Assembly: GCA_004352715.1 (NCBI GenBank)
Contig: SCFE01000007.1
Location: 2,150,511-2,214,510 of the forward strand
Length of the DNA: 64,000 nt
Direction of reading: 5' to 3'
Source: Hofstenia miamia
Taxonomy: Eukaryota; Xenacoelomorpha; Acoela
Shown in pieces: positions 23,109 to 34,675 of the stretch. Position numbers and translations under genes: made by a program. Positions within the stretch are counted from its first letter, which is position 1. Each line of letters opens with the position of its first letter. Below the pieces are notes generated by a model, which was given only the letters and a program-made list of their open reading frames with translations, had not been told where the DNA came from and did not search any database.

Positions 23109-23845
23109 TGCATGTTTATGAGGAAAATAATCTTCCAAATAATTGAAGAACACATTTAGAAAAATTTCAAATAAGCTGCTGAAAAATGGCATATTCAGAT
23201 ATTTACAGAAAAATTTATAATGCACGACAACCAAGAAAAATCAAATAATTTGGAAGCACTTCTTATATTATTGCTATAATCACAATAAAAAGAATATCCA
23301 ACAATGTAATCAAGCAATAAGTGTCAAGAATTTGCCATTTTTTGTAGTTATATGTATTCTTATAATAATAATATTTCAAGGATACTTAGATTGAGCATTA
23401 TTGATTTTGATTCACACTGCACAATGGTATTTTCAATGATTATTATTTGGTTGAACAGGATTTAACTAAAATTACACTAAATAGGCATTGATATTAGAAA
23501 TACATTGCAGGAATATAGCAATTTGTAGCAATATTTTACATTCTTTTCTAATACTTTCTGAATAAGAATTATAATTGTGAAAATTGAGATCCTCTTAAAT
23601 GTAAAATTGCTTAAGCTTCACCAATTTTCACATTCAGAACAAACCTGAAATTCTCTCTTAGAGTAAGGGCAGCACTCCAACATTTATATACTCTAAAATT
23701 ACTTTTTTATGATTAGCATTTAGGTATAAGCTTTTTTGCCCATTACTATGGAATGCAGAATGTTAACAACCATCTTGGGGACTTGTATATTTCTTGCTAG
23801 TAACACTACAATTATATATATTTTATATTTTAGTTTGGATGTGCC

Positions 23846-24214
23846 ATGTATCCTTTATCTTGTGATTCTTCAACTTACCTGAATCTGGAGACTCAGGCCT
23901 ATTTGCACACTTTTGAAACTGAAATATTTCGCAGATATTTTAGAAGATTTGCTGGACATGGTCACAGCATTTCTGAACCCTCTTGCTATAATCCAAGTTG
24001 GAAGCAATTGTATTTGAAGAAGATTGCAAGTGAGCAACACCTTACAGAAATTTCCTACTACTTAACAAAGACTTTGAACATTTCAATAGCCATTTGTTTG
24101 TTAATATTTGGTTTCCCTTCCAATTTGTTGATATTTCTGATTACACTTAAATCTGTGCTAACTGAAAAGAACTTTAACTTTCTTTTGATATGCCTTGCTT
24201 CAATTGCTGATCTT
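23846..24214 (+). CDS. GPCR exon 1: extracellular N-terminus, TM1, start of TM2
   Basis: Residues 1-123. TM1 is about 79-101 (IAICLLIFGFPSN...), and TM2 begins at about 110. The donor GTAAGC at 24215 was chosen over the read-through stop at 24275-24277 because joining to 25392 in phase 0 continues TM2 naturally (LASIADL then IVSTVRSIML). N-glycosylation-type NIS is at 78-80. No signal peptide is seen. Confidence 0.82.
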
Positions 24215-27200
24215 GTAAGCAAAATTTCACTGGAATTTTTTATGCTATACATGCTATACATGAAACACAGTTTTTAGAATTTTCAATAGTTAGTGGATGT
24301 TGTCACAAGATGTCAAATTTTTTAAGATCTCATAAGTAATTCATAGAATTGTGTTTCAAAATTGTTAATTTCTTAGAACTACACCTATTTATTATAATTC
24401 AAAGAAATTCTTTAAAGCCATGTTCAATGTTTTTTAGAAATGATTATTTGATGAAAACTGAATAAACTTAAGTTTTAATATACCCAGTAGGATTTTTTCT
24501 GTTCTTATATGCATTTTGTTATCAGGTTAATGATCTATTTAAAACTTACAAATATTCTTTAATATAATGTAGTAAATAGTGGAAAGCCTTGACAACTAGT
24601 TCTAAATCTCTAATTAAACTTTTCATCAATTGATTCATGAATGACTTTATGATAAAGCAAGCATATTTGTTCAAATAAGAAATGTTAAATATAATTCTCA
24701 TCATTATAAACTATTACTAATTAATTAAATAGATGATCGCCTTGCAATTCAAGATGCTTGTATCATTGGGCGTCCATTAAGAAGATGAAGTTAAATTCAG
24801 TTAAAAATCAACTTATTAATCAAATGCTTAATTACTATGAACAACTTATTTAAAATTGTATGTAATGTTATTTTAAATTCTCATTAATTCTACCAACAGT
24901 GTATAATGCATTATCAGTAAATACAACTAGAGGGAAGTTCGTTGCACTGTGTGTAATTTTGATCACTGCAATGCCATGCTGAGTGATGCACTGTGATTAA
25001 TTAATTCATTTGCATCTGCACCATGCCAGAAAGATGCTGTTTGAGTCAGTAAAACTTCCAGAACCTAACTAGATTAATGTTAGTCACTTGTATGGCCTTT
25101 GGATACATAATAGATATATTCAGTTATATACAAAAGGAGAACTAACACTTTAGGGAAATGTGATGCTCATGATTCTAATCATTGAAATAAATACTGTCAA
25201 GGATAGTCACTCATTCCAAAATAAAAGTAAAATTGTCGATGGTAATGATATTTCATAGGAATTTTGCGGCAAAAAATTTAACTTTCCTCAAACTATTCAT
25301 TTCCTTTAAATTTACTATAAATATATTCAGTATGACTCTAATTTTTATATAAAATAAAGTTGGCTTCAAACTATATTTCCTGTAATTTTAGATTGTGAGT
25401 ACTGTACGGTCAATTATGTTAATTATTGAATATACTTATGCTGAAGTTGTATTTGATGGCATTGTCTACACTAGTCATGGAATATCATTTGAGCCACCAT
25501 CTTTTATAGGTTGGTGTAGAGTTCTTAATATCACCAGAAGTATAAATCAGTACCTTTCACCATGGGCATTAGTTGCAATTGCTTGTGAAAGATATATTGT
25601 AATGAAATATGTTAATGCCTCAAGGATTCTGTCAAGTTTTAGAAGGTATGATTTTTGGTAGTATGAAAATGAAATATTAAGTTGCAAAATGTAATTTATA
25701 AATTGAAAATGATCTACATTTAATAATTTTCACTTCTTATCTCTAGTATTCAATAAGATTAGATAAGAAAAGATATTCTTTATTCAGATAAATATCTACA
25801 ATTAAAAACTGATTATTTATCTGAATAGCATTAAAAATATACAAAGTTAATATATTTGCACATTTTAGAGGACTTTATAATTGCATGAAGAAATTGAATT
25901 TGGAAATGTAGTCCTTAGTTCTGGAAGAATTTTTCTTTGAAAAATGTTGTGCCTATTTTAATTGCACATCAAATTTTTTAAAAAAGTGCCTTTTATATCA
26001 GTAATAACATATTTCCATAATTTAGTTGACTCATTACAAATGCATGAAAAATTTAATTATTGCAAAAGTTGGTCATTGCCTTACTATCATTGACATATTT
26101 GTTATACCAATCGCTAATTTTCAAGCTATTGCATTAATGTGAGATTCAAAATTTGGCTTAGAATCAAGACTAACTTCTAAGTAATTGAAATTATCTCCAG
26201 TTGGAAATTTAGTATTATTAAGATTAATGGTTAAGGCTGAAACATCGTAATTTTATTTAGTAGGCTGCAAAATTCAGCATAATCTTCATTTATGTGCAAC
26301 CTGTGCATAATGAAATACGTACATAATTTTTACATTTTAAAGCTATATATATATTCAATTATATGCATGATTGGCGTATTCAATTAAAATGGTAAGATTC
26401 TCATGAGATTCTTGCAGGGTTCTTATGACATCTCTAAATGAAAATGGCATAGTACATTGTCCAGACCCAGAGTTCAGCCACACATTAGTGTACCCGATAT
26501 TGTCCCTACTCTGAATCATACAAAACGTAAACATGGAAAAACTGAGTGATATAAATTTTCAAAAAAAATAAACAGTTGTTGTTCAAATGCTATTATTAAA
26601 TTAATCTCAAATTACATATTAACACGAAATGCTTTCTATAGAAGGCCTTGTAATAAATAAAATTTATTTTTTAATATATACAAATTGAATTTTTAAGAAA
26701 ATAACAGTTTCTACCAAAATCAAAGTGACCGGGTGCAGCCTATATCCGTTTTGGGGGTTTTCTTCAAATTTAGAATTTTTATATAATTCCTGGACTTGGA
26801 TCTCAATTCTGGCATAGGCATAGTACATATTGCCAAAGGATACATTTTTCTACATGGCTAGTATGCCTGTCTAATATATTTTTTAAATTTTTTGTTAAAT
26901 TTGCTTCCTTAAAACTGATTTATTAAATCAAAGTACACATGCATTTATTTAGAGCATAAATTCCCGATTATATACAGAACAAATAAGTTTTGTTTAATAA
27001 ACCCTAATATTAAAAACGTAGGTTACAATAATAATACGTTTAGTAAATAGCATTTAATTTGTGAAATGAACTTTCTCAAACACTAGGTTTTCAAGATCAA
27101 AAATAAAGGTCTTAAACTCCGCCAATTAGGTAGAGACGTGTGACCTAAATTGAGTCTGACTTCCAACAAAAGCCTTAAAAACCAATTGGACTTTAAAAAA

Positions 27201-30200
27201 GACATTAAACTAAAATTTTCAAGGTATCTTATATTTGTAATCAATATCAAATACATCTGAAAGAAAACATTTAAAGACACATGCACAAAACACAATTATT
27301 CAGATATGATTTTGAGAAAACATTGTGTGTTCTTCTCCGCACGCTCAATGCATGACGGCCATCGGGCGTCTCTCAAAGCACTTCTCAAATATCTTCTCCT
27401 TTTTCATTTTTCATAGGTTATTTTCTATTTATCTATTATTTCAAACAACAACCCACTCCACTGACAATAAATCTTGTTCATTGCAAATTTATTTGTTAAT
27501 TTTTGAATTTCCAATACTACAAAATTTTGGAACATTGTGAGATGGCTTTTTACATGTTCTATTTAGAGCTATTCAGTTACTAGCACTTTGTTGCTATAAA
27601 ATAACCTCCTTTTTATTAATAACCGTAGCAAACAAAATACTCACAATAAAAATTTTAAAAAAAGATAAAGACTTTTTATTAAGACAAAATTAAAGTATTG
27701 AATAAACAAAAACTAAATAAACTAATTGGATTACATTAATCGTTGTTGGTATGGTGATGAACTTTCTGCAAAGCCGCGTACACTACAATTAGTAACATTT
27801 CTTTCAGACATCATATACTGATATTGGTATCTGAAAATTTTGGCCGTAAATTTTGGCCGTTTTTGGTTGTAACCTTAGCCGCCATATGCTTGTAATTTAC
27901 AAGTTGTAAAATCTGTAGCCAGTAACTGTGGGTATCCGTGCAGCTCTAGTTCTAGTGGGAATTTCGTTCCAAATTAGTGAAATAGGATTTTGTGTTATTT
28001 TCCCATTACATGGGAAATTTTATTACCATCAGCACCCATAAGATTCCCCTTCTCGCAGACATCATTGTAACTGTGGGTATCCGTGCAGCTCTAGTTCTAG
28101 TGGGAATTTCGTTCCAAATTAGTGAAATGGGATTTTGTGTTATTTTCCCATTATATGGGAAATTTTATCATCATCGGCTACCCATAAGATTCCCCTTTTC
28201 GCAGACATCATTGCATTAAAAATATTTCTTCATACCTAATTAGTCTCATGTTAAATACAGAGCAATAACCCAGTCAAAGCATTTGTAATTAAAACAGCCA
28301 TATAGAGTTATGTTCAGGTGAATTATCTCTCACTAAATTGGCCCACATCAGCTGGCGTAATCTTTGCTTGAGATTAAGAATGGCTTTCTGGGTGCCACGA
28401 AAACCCCAATTGAGTACTTCTTCAGGATGTTTCGCACAGTTCTTGCTATCACGAGGTGACCATTAGCCCATTCTCTGCGACGTTCCTTTGAGGTTTCGTT
28501 TTGAAAGGCACACAACCGCTGATTAGGAGGTCTTGGAGGTCTTCTTTACCTTCCGGATTTTGGCTTGGCAGCAATGATGCTTTCAGAAGTGAAATGCTTG
28601 ATGATATCCCCGACAGTACTTCGAGGTCACTCTACAAGTCGGGCTATATTACGTTGACTTATCCCCTCCAAATGTTTGGAGATAATCAACTTGCTGATGT
28701 AAGAGGTATGTAAACAGGCATCATATATACTGAAGAAAGACTGTTATTAGACATTTTCAATATAAATAGATTGAAAAAAACTCAGCCAATGAAATTTTTT
28801 ACAGATTCTCTCATTTGATCTGAAGTGAGTGAATACATTTTCCTATAAAATATTTGCTAACTACAAGCATTGTAGCATTTCTTCTTGAGATTTAAAGTCA
28901 ACATTGACGAATTCCACTTTCTGCAACACCAAATGTAATTTAAGAACACCTATGACATTCTTGGCATCCATTTCTTAGAATTATTTATGACAAATCATGG
29001 GTGGACGAATTCTTTTTTCTAGTACTGTATAAGACCAATAAATATCAAATTCTAGAGAGAGCAGTATCTTACTATCTCAGTACATTGAGAAACACAGTGT
29101 ATATAAAATACCATGTGTCTCTACATGCATTTATGATTTCATTATTTGTAGTGTTTGCTGAGAATAAAACGTCATTTTAATATTTTTGAAAATAAATATA
29201 AATGTCACAGATTAAGGTCTTCATCAATACCCATAGAAGAAAACATTCTTCATTGTGTTAATAAACTGCTCACTAAATTTTGTACCAATTAATTGAGAAG
29301 ATTTTTCATGAATGGAATAGTCCTATAGCCACACTTTTACATTTGCAACATGTTTGACCTTGACCTTGTTGACCCCATGACCCCTAAATTAAGTAAGACC
29401 ACTAACATTTCATGTGGAACAATCCGCCAGCTAAACCATGAGAAATAATGAGGGCTCTAATACAATTTTTTGATTTTTTTATGATTTTTAAAGTCGACAA
29501 CTCCTCTCCTGGTGATAGTCCCCCTTAATGTTATTTAATAATGTTGGTTAAAATATCCGATCAATGCCATTGATGACATCTAACCCTCATTACTAATTCT
29601 AGTTTAAAAACTATATGTGCATTTCTTAATATTTAATTACACCACAATTTATAAGTAAGAACTAGAAATGTTATTGAAAGATCAAAATTATTGAAAAAAT
29701 TTTATTATGTGTACTTTTGAAGTTTCAACTAAACCAATTTTAGTATGTAGCTGATCTGAATTATATTTTCTGTTCACGTTATTCTAAGCTTGACGACTGC
29801 TAGCAAGCTTTGGTGAAATCACACAATCCCATGGGACTTACAGATTTAACCGCAGCTACAGTGAAATTTTTACAAGTTAGGGTGATGACAGTCATTACCT
29901 AACGTGCTGAATATGGTATGGTACAATACAATTATATACCATATTATGGATACCATAATGAGTATGGTCGAAAAAAAGTTTATGGCCATTATGGATGCCA
30001 AACATAAAAATATGACCATAATGCAAATCCATGAATTTATCATTATATATATACAAAATTTATGTTTAGTTTCATGAAAATTGCTAAAATTTAGTGCCAT
30101 ATGTGTTATATTTATAATAATTAAAAGGGTAATTTTACAAATTGCAGTTAACAAAAAAACATTTGATAGAATAACAGCTTTTATAAGTGTTGCAAAAGCT

Positions 30201-33200
30201 TAGTAAGGAATTTCAATAGAGTATAAACAAATACTGAAGAAGGAATTGTTTCAAGGGTGGATACAGAGGGTGGCTGAGGGGGCTTATAAAATGAAAAAAT
30301 TCATTGAAATTGTGCAATAAAAATTACAAAAAGAGAATTTGTTAATACCGTCAAATGGAGTGAATATAAAGAGTATTTTAAGTTTTTTTTTCAAAGATCT
30401 GGTATTTCTAAAATGTAATTCATTGAACATTTGCACTATAATGTGTCCTATGGATCTTGAAATGTTTGTTGAATAAAAAAAGGAATGTTTAGTTTTCAGG
30501 AATTGCTTTAAATTTTAAAAGTATTTTTCTATGGGGTATTTTAATTTAAGCATGCAATTTTAAATTATTTTACTTTTAAACAATACTAATGAAATTAGAT
30601 GAGCGTAGCTATGGCTACCCCATGGCACATAAACTTATAGTGATTAATTTATGCACAAAAGAACAATGTAATATATTTAGCATGACATGAGTATTGCTAA
30701 AATATAATTTTCTCCTTGTCTACCATTTCAATTTCTCAAAACTGTTCCTACTTACCCCATTTGATGATATTCAACAGGATTGGTTCAATTTTTCTAAAAT
30801 GTAATTCATTGAACATTTGCACTATAATGTGTCCTATGGATCTTGAAATGTTTGTTGAATAAAAAAAGGAATGTTTAGTTTTCAGGAATTGCTTTAAATT
30901 TTAAAAGTATTTTTCTATAGGGTATTTTAATTTAAGCAGGCAATATTAAATTATTTTACTTTACTCAAATTCAACACTATATGCCAAAAACATGTATGTG
31001 TGTTACATCAAACTCAGCCTAATTTTTTTAATTTTAGAATTTATTGATGTTAGCAAGAGCTTTATATTTTTGAATTGGTTGGTTTTCTTTAACTTTATCA
31101 ATATCATTTGACAATATATAATGAAATTGAGACTAAGCACACATTCACTCTATTAGGGGAAAATTTTGCAATTTACTTAATCTTATACCATTGGTCTACT
31201 TTGTAATGCATAAAAACACAGCATGTCATTATTAAAGTGTAATTAGAATTGAACTAAATTCTTCTGAGTCTTGAATTTTGCATGAACTCTATGTTTCCAT
31301 TTTTGGGAGTCAGTAGAATTTAGTGAACTCTGTATAAAGTGATGAATTTCAAAAATGCCCTCTATTGTACACAATTATGCACTTAGCATTTTTTCTACAT
31401 TTGGCCTCTCTAAAATTTTTTTCTGTATCCGCCCTTGATATTGTTTCTCCATTTGTAATACTGGATTGCTTACAATTACTGACAATTAGCTCCATTCCCA
31501 TTTGATAAGCCTACAAAAAATAATTGGTTGATTTTAATATTTGTTTCTAAATGCCTTAAAATTGTCTTGAACTGCCCATGCTCTAAGTAATCAGTACAAT
31601 TTCATTAGTTCACAAAAGTCATTGTGTTTTAGTTGTAGCTTGCAAGCTGGTATTAACTTTGGGAAATACTAGAAATCACTTTTTTAAATTGCTATTATCA
31701 CATGTATACATATCCACATGCAGTTCACCATCATTTATTATATTTTCCAAAATTGACATTATGGCCATAATGTATGGACAGAATTTGAAATATGGCCATT
31801 ATGGATTAAAGCAAGTTTCGCCTTGCCATAAAAGGCACCCCTTGTTATAACCAAAAATGGCTAAGATTTTCCTGAAATCATTCTCTTCTATCAAACAAAA
31901 ATTTTTCCAATTGAGTCATATGACTTTAAGAAAGCCTTTAGTAAATTTTGGTTGAAGGACTTTTTAGATTTTCTCATTCTTGTTGAAATTTTTTTTAATT
32001 TGAGTATTTTGTTTTGCGTTTTAAAAAATCTTGTGTGGTTAAGATTAAAAAAAGTCTTTTAAGGGTGCTAAAAAAAGAGTCGTAAATGCTTTCAATAACA
32101 TCTTTTCTTAAAGATGTCTGTCCTATGAGACTGTGACTAACATGAGATTGTGAGTGAAAGAGTTAAGTCACACTGTGCTTATTTGTAAATGACCAATATT
32201 ACAAATATCTTTGTAAATAATTTTAAATATGTTTTTGTCTAGCTGTAGTTTGGTTTTTCCAATGTACATATTGCATCAAGTGCTAAGCCCCAATAATTGA
32301 ATCATCATTTTATCAGCAAATAATATCAACTGAAATATTTTCTTTGTTGAAATATGCTAATGTGAAAGGTGAGCTATAGGCCTATCTGCTGAGTAAGAGT
32401 TTATAATTGGAAAATAATTTTGTATGTCCAAATATGCCAAGGTGATACTCTGTTAGGCACTCATAATGCATAATTCCAATGTTTCAAATTTCATCCATTC
32501 ATTATGGCCATTGTGTAATGGATGATAAATAATGGTAAACTGTATGAAGGATACATGTTGTAATAGCAAATTAATAAAGTGATTTCAAATATTTCACAAA
32601 ATAAATACCAATATGCATACATAAATTTAAAGACAAAAATGTTTATATAATATGAAATTGTACTGATATCACAAGCAGTTAACTAAATTGCAAAATGATT
32701 TTAAAACAAGGTGCTTTAATCCATATTGCCATATTGCAAATACATTATGGTCATAATGTCAATTTTGTAAAGTATGGTAAATGATGGTGAAATGTACGTG
32801 GATTTATAAAAGTGACCTCTAGTATTTCCCAAAATTAATATTTGCTTGCAAGCTAAAGTTAAAGTACAATACTTTTGTGAAAAAATGAAATTGTACTGAT
32901 ATCCTAAAGTATAAGCAGTTCAAAAGAAATATTAAATTCAACCAATTATTTTTGTTCTCTTTTTAATGCAACACACTTTGTAAAACGCAAAAACTTTAAA
33001 AAATGGAATCAATCTAATCAGAAGTAATTGTTTTCAATCCACTACTACAAATGTAGAAACAAATTTAGTATCTTAAGTGTTGGTTTATACTCAATTGAAA
33101 TTACTTACTAAGCTTAGTAAGCTTTTGCAACACTTTTAAGAGTTGTTATACTATCCAAAATGCTATTTTGTTACTACAATTTGTATTACCCTTTAATTAT

Positions 33201-34644
33201 TACAAATATAACATATATGGCACTAAATTTGACGATTTTCTTCAAACTAAACATTAATTCTGTATACACAATGGCCATAAAATTTTTTTCAACCATAACA
33301 CTATTCTATCCATAATATGGTATATAATGGTATGGTACCATACAAAATTGGCTCCTCTGATTATAATCATAACATTTATAATTAATAACTTTTGTATCCA
33401 TGGTTAGATCTCTCTTCTTGCTTCTTGAACATCTTTCGTGAGTTCACAGATAACTTCAGGTAATTCAGGTCCTAGAGATGCTCAGTTCTCTACCATTTTT
33501 TCTGTAATCTATCCATACATCTGCTAAATTTGTTTGCCTTCAAGGCAATTCTCCATCATTGCCTGTTCTATTAACAACTGATTTTTACATTTTCTATTGT
33601 TTATCCTACACCCCTTCTGCTCCTCTGATATCAACCTGCTATGTTCTAAATAACATGTTAGCCTACTTAAAATCACAGAATCCAGAAATTTCCAAGCTGT
33701 TGCCAGAGATGTTACTGGAATAGAGTTGCTTACCTCACAGGTTTTCCTTGCGACCGTTTATACTTAACAATCTAATGAATGCATTTCAAAGATTACATCT
33801 ATTTTATATCTTAGCATATTGACATTATTTTAGTTAATTATAAAGTGTAGTTTATAGTTTTGTAAATTTTCTGGGAAAATATTTCTGATGATGATCAATA
33901 AAAGATCAAAACGCGTCAAATAGTGGATTCAATTTTAAAATGCATTTATGTAGCATTTCTTTTATATATATATTGATATATCAGGAGAAATTGTTTTGTT
34001 GAATAGTTTTTCCGGTAAAATCAGGAAACAAGCTCAATTTTACCGGATACTGGATATCCGGATCCGGTTGTGAAATTGCTGATTTTACTAGATACTGGAT
34101 TTCGGCACATCCTTACAATTTTCTACATTGCATTATATTGTTTTCCCCAATAGATTTTTCAAATTTGCTAATAGGCTTGAAATGTGGGAAGCCAGTGCTC
34201 ATATAAAAAGGTCACCAGAGATAGGTATGCTAAACTTGTTGCACAGTGGAATCTACATCTAAAATAATTTATACATGTATGATAAAAAGTATTAATTGTA
34301 AAACGTTTTGAAGACTATTATGTGATGAAGCTTTCATATTTTTAGACATGTCTTGATTACTGTATTGACTTCACTCACTCTTTTGCTAAGTGTTTGGGTC
34401 ACAGTCAAAGCTCATTGGAATTTCATGACTTTTGAAAAACGCTATGTGATTCATGATCTTAATTCGCAATGTTATTTTGGAATTTTGTCATCATATGTGA
34501 TAGTTGAACAAAATTCATTGCTAGTTAAATTCCCTGGAGGATACAATATGATAAACCTGCTTGCAAATATTACAATAGAAATGCTTGTTACAGTTTTTCT
34601 TCCAACAATTTCTCAAGTTTGTTTTTCAATATTACATAAATAAG

Positions 34645-34675
<31 letters not shown>

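Larger units (their letters stand above)
30252..31437. mobile_element. hAT-like non-autonomous insertion in the foldback element
   Basis: Termini are inverted: left CAAGGGTGGATACAGAG, right ending CTGTATCCGCCCTTG. ATTGTTT is present on both sides (30245-30251 and 31440-31446), an imperfect target duplication; the matching uninterrupted right arm has ATTTGTTT at the corresponding site. No coding frame. Size 1186 bp. A hAT assignment is suggested by the terminus style and the near 8-bp duplication. Confidence 0.6.
29910..33343. mobile_element. Foldback-like element with long terminal inverted repeats
   Basis: The left arm (29910-30251 plus 31438-31835) is matched in inverted orientation by the right arm (32695-33343), an arm of roughly 650-740 bp at about 80 percent identity by eye. 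The ends read GGTATGGTAC/ATATACCATATTATGG. The arms are studded with the motif TATGGCCATTATGG and its complement, and 31757-31772 is a perfect 16-bp palindrome. No transposase is seen in the loop (31836-32694). The left arm is split by a 1.19-kb insertion (30252-31437). A second copy occupies about 58540-61706 with two gaps. Confidence 0.7.
26969..33765. repeat. Composite interspersed repeat, copy 1 (inside GPCR intron 2)
   Basis: The interval is co-linear with 54650-63002 at very high identity (scattered single differences). Copy 1 differs by an extra 145-bp tandem unit (27922-28212), loss of the 3' half of the Tc1 transposase near 28313, absence of about 150 bp present in copy 2 at 58129-58283, and loss of about 230 bp corresponding to 60420-60670. 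Order of parts: unclassified sequence, Tc1 remnant, foldback-like element with hAT-like insertion, LINE fragment. The left limit in copy 2 is hidden by a gap, so the unit may start earlier than 26969. Confidence 0.85.

Noticed and set aside
24215-24277. Continuation of GPCR exon 1 to the stop at 24275-24277
   Set aside because: Reading through GTAAGC would end the protein inside TM2. Splicing there to 25392 restores a normal TM2.
27083-27540. Pair of divergent 70-codon frames repeated exactly at 54766-55223
   Set aside because: Their conservation is fully explained by the composite repeat being present twice. No protein similarity is evident.
34617-34643. Exon 4 ending at the in-frame TAA
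   Set aside because: This would leave a receptor without TM6-TM7 although both follow in phase. The GTTTGT donor restores the P5.50-Y5.58 spacing.
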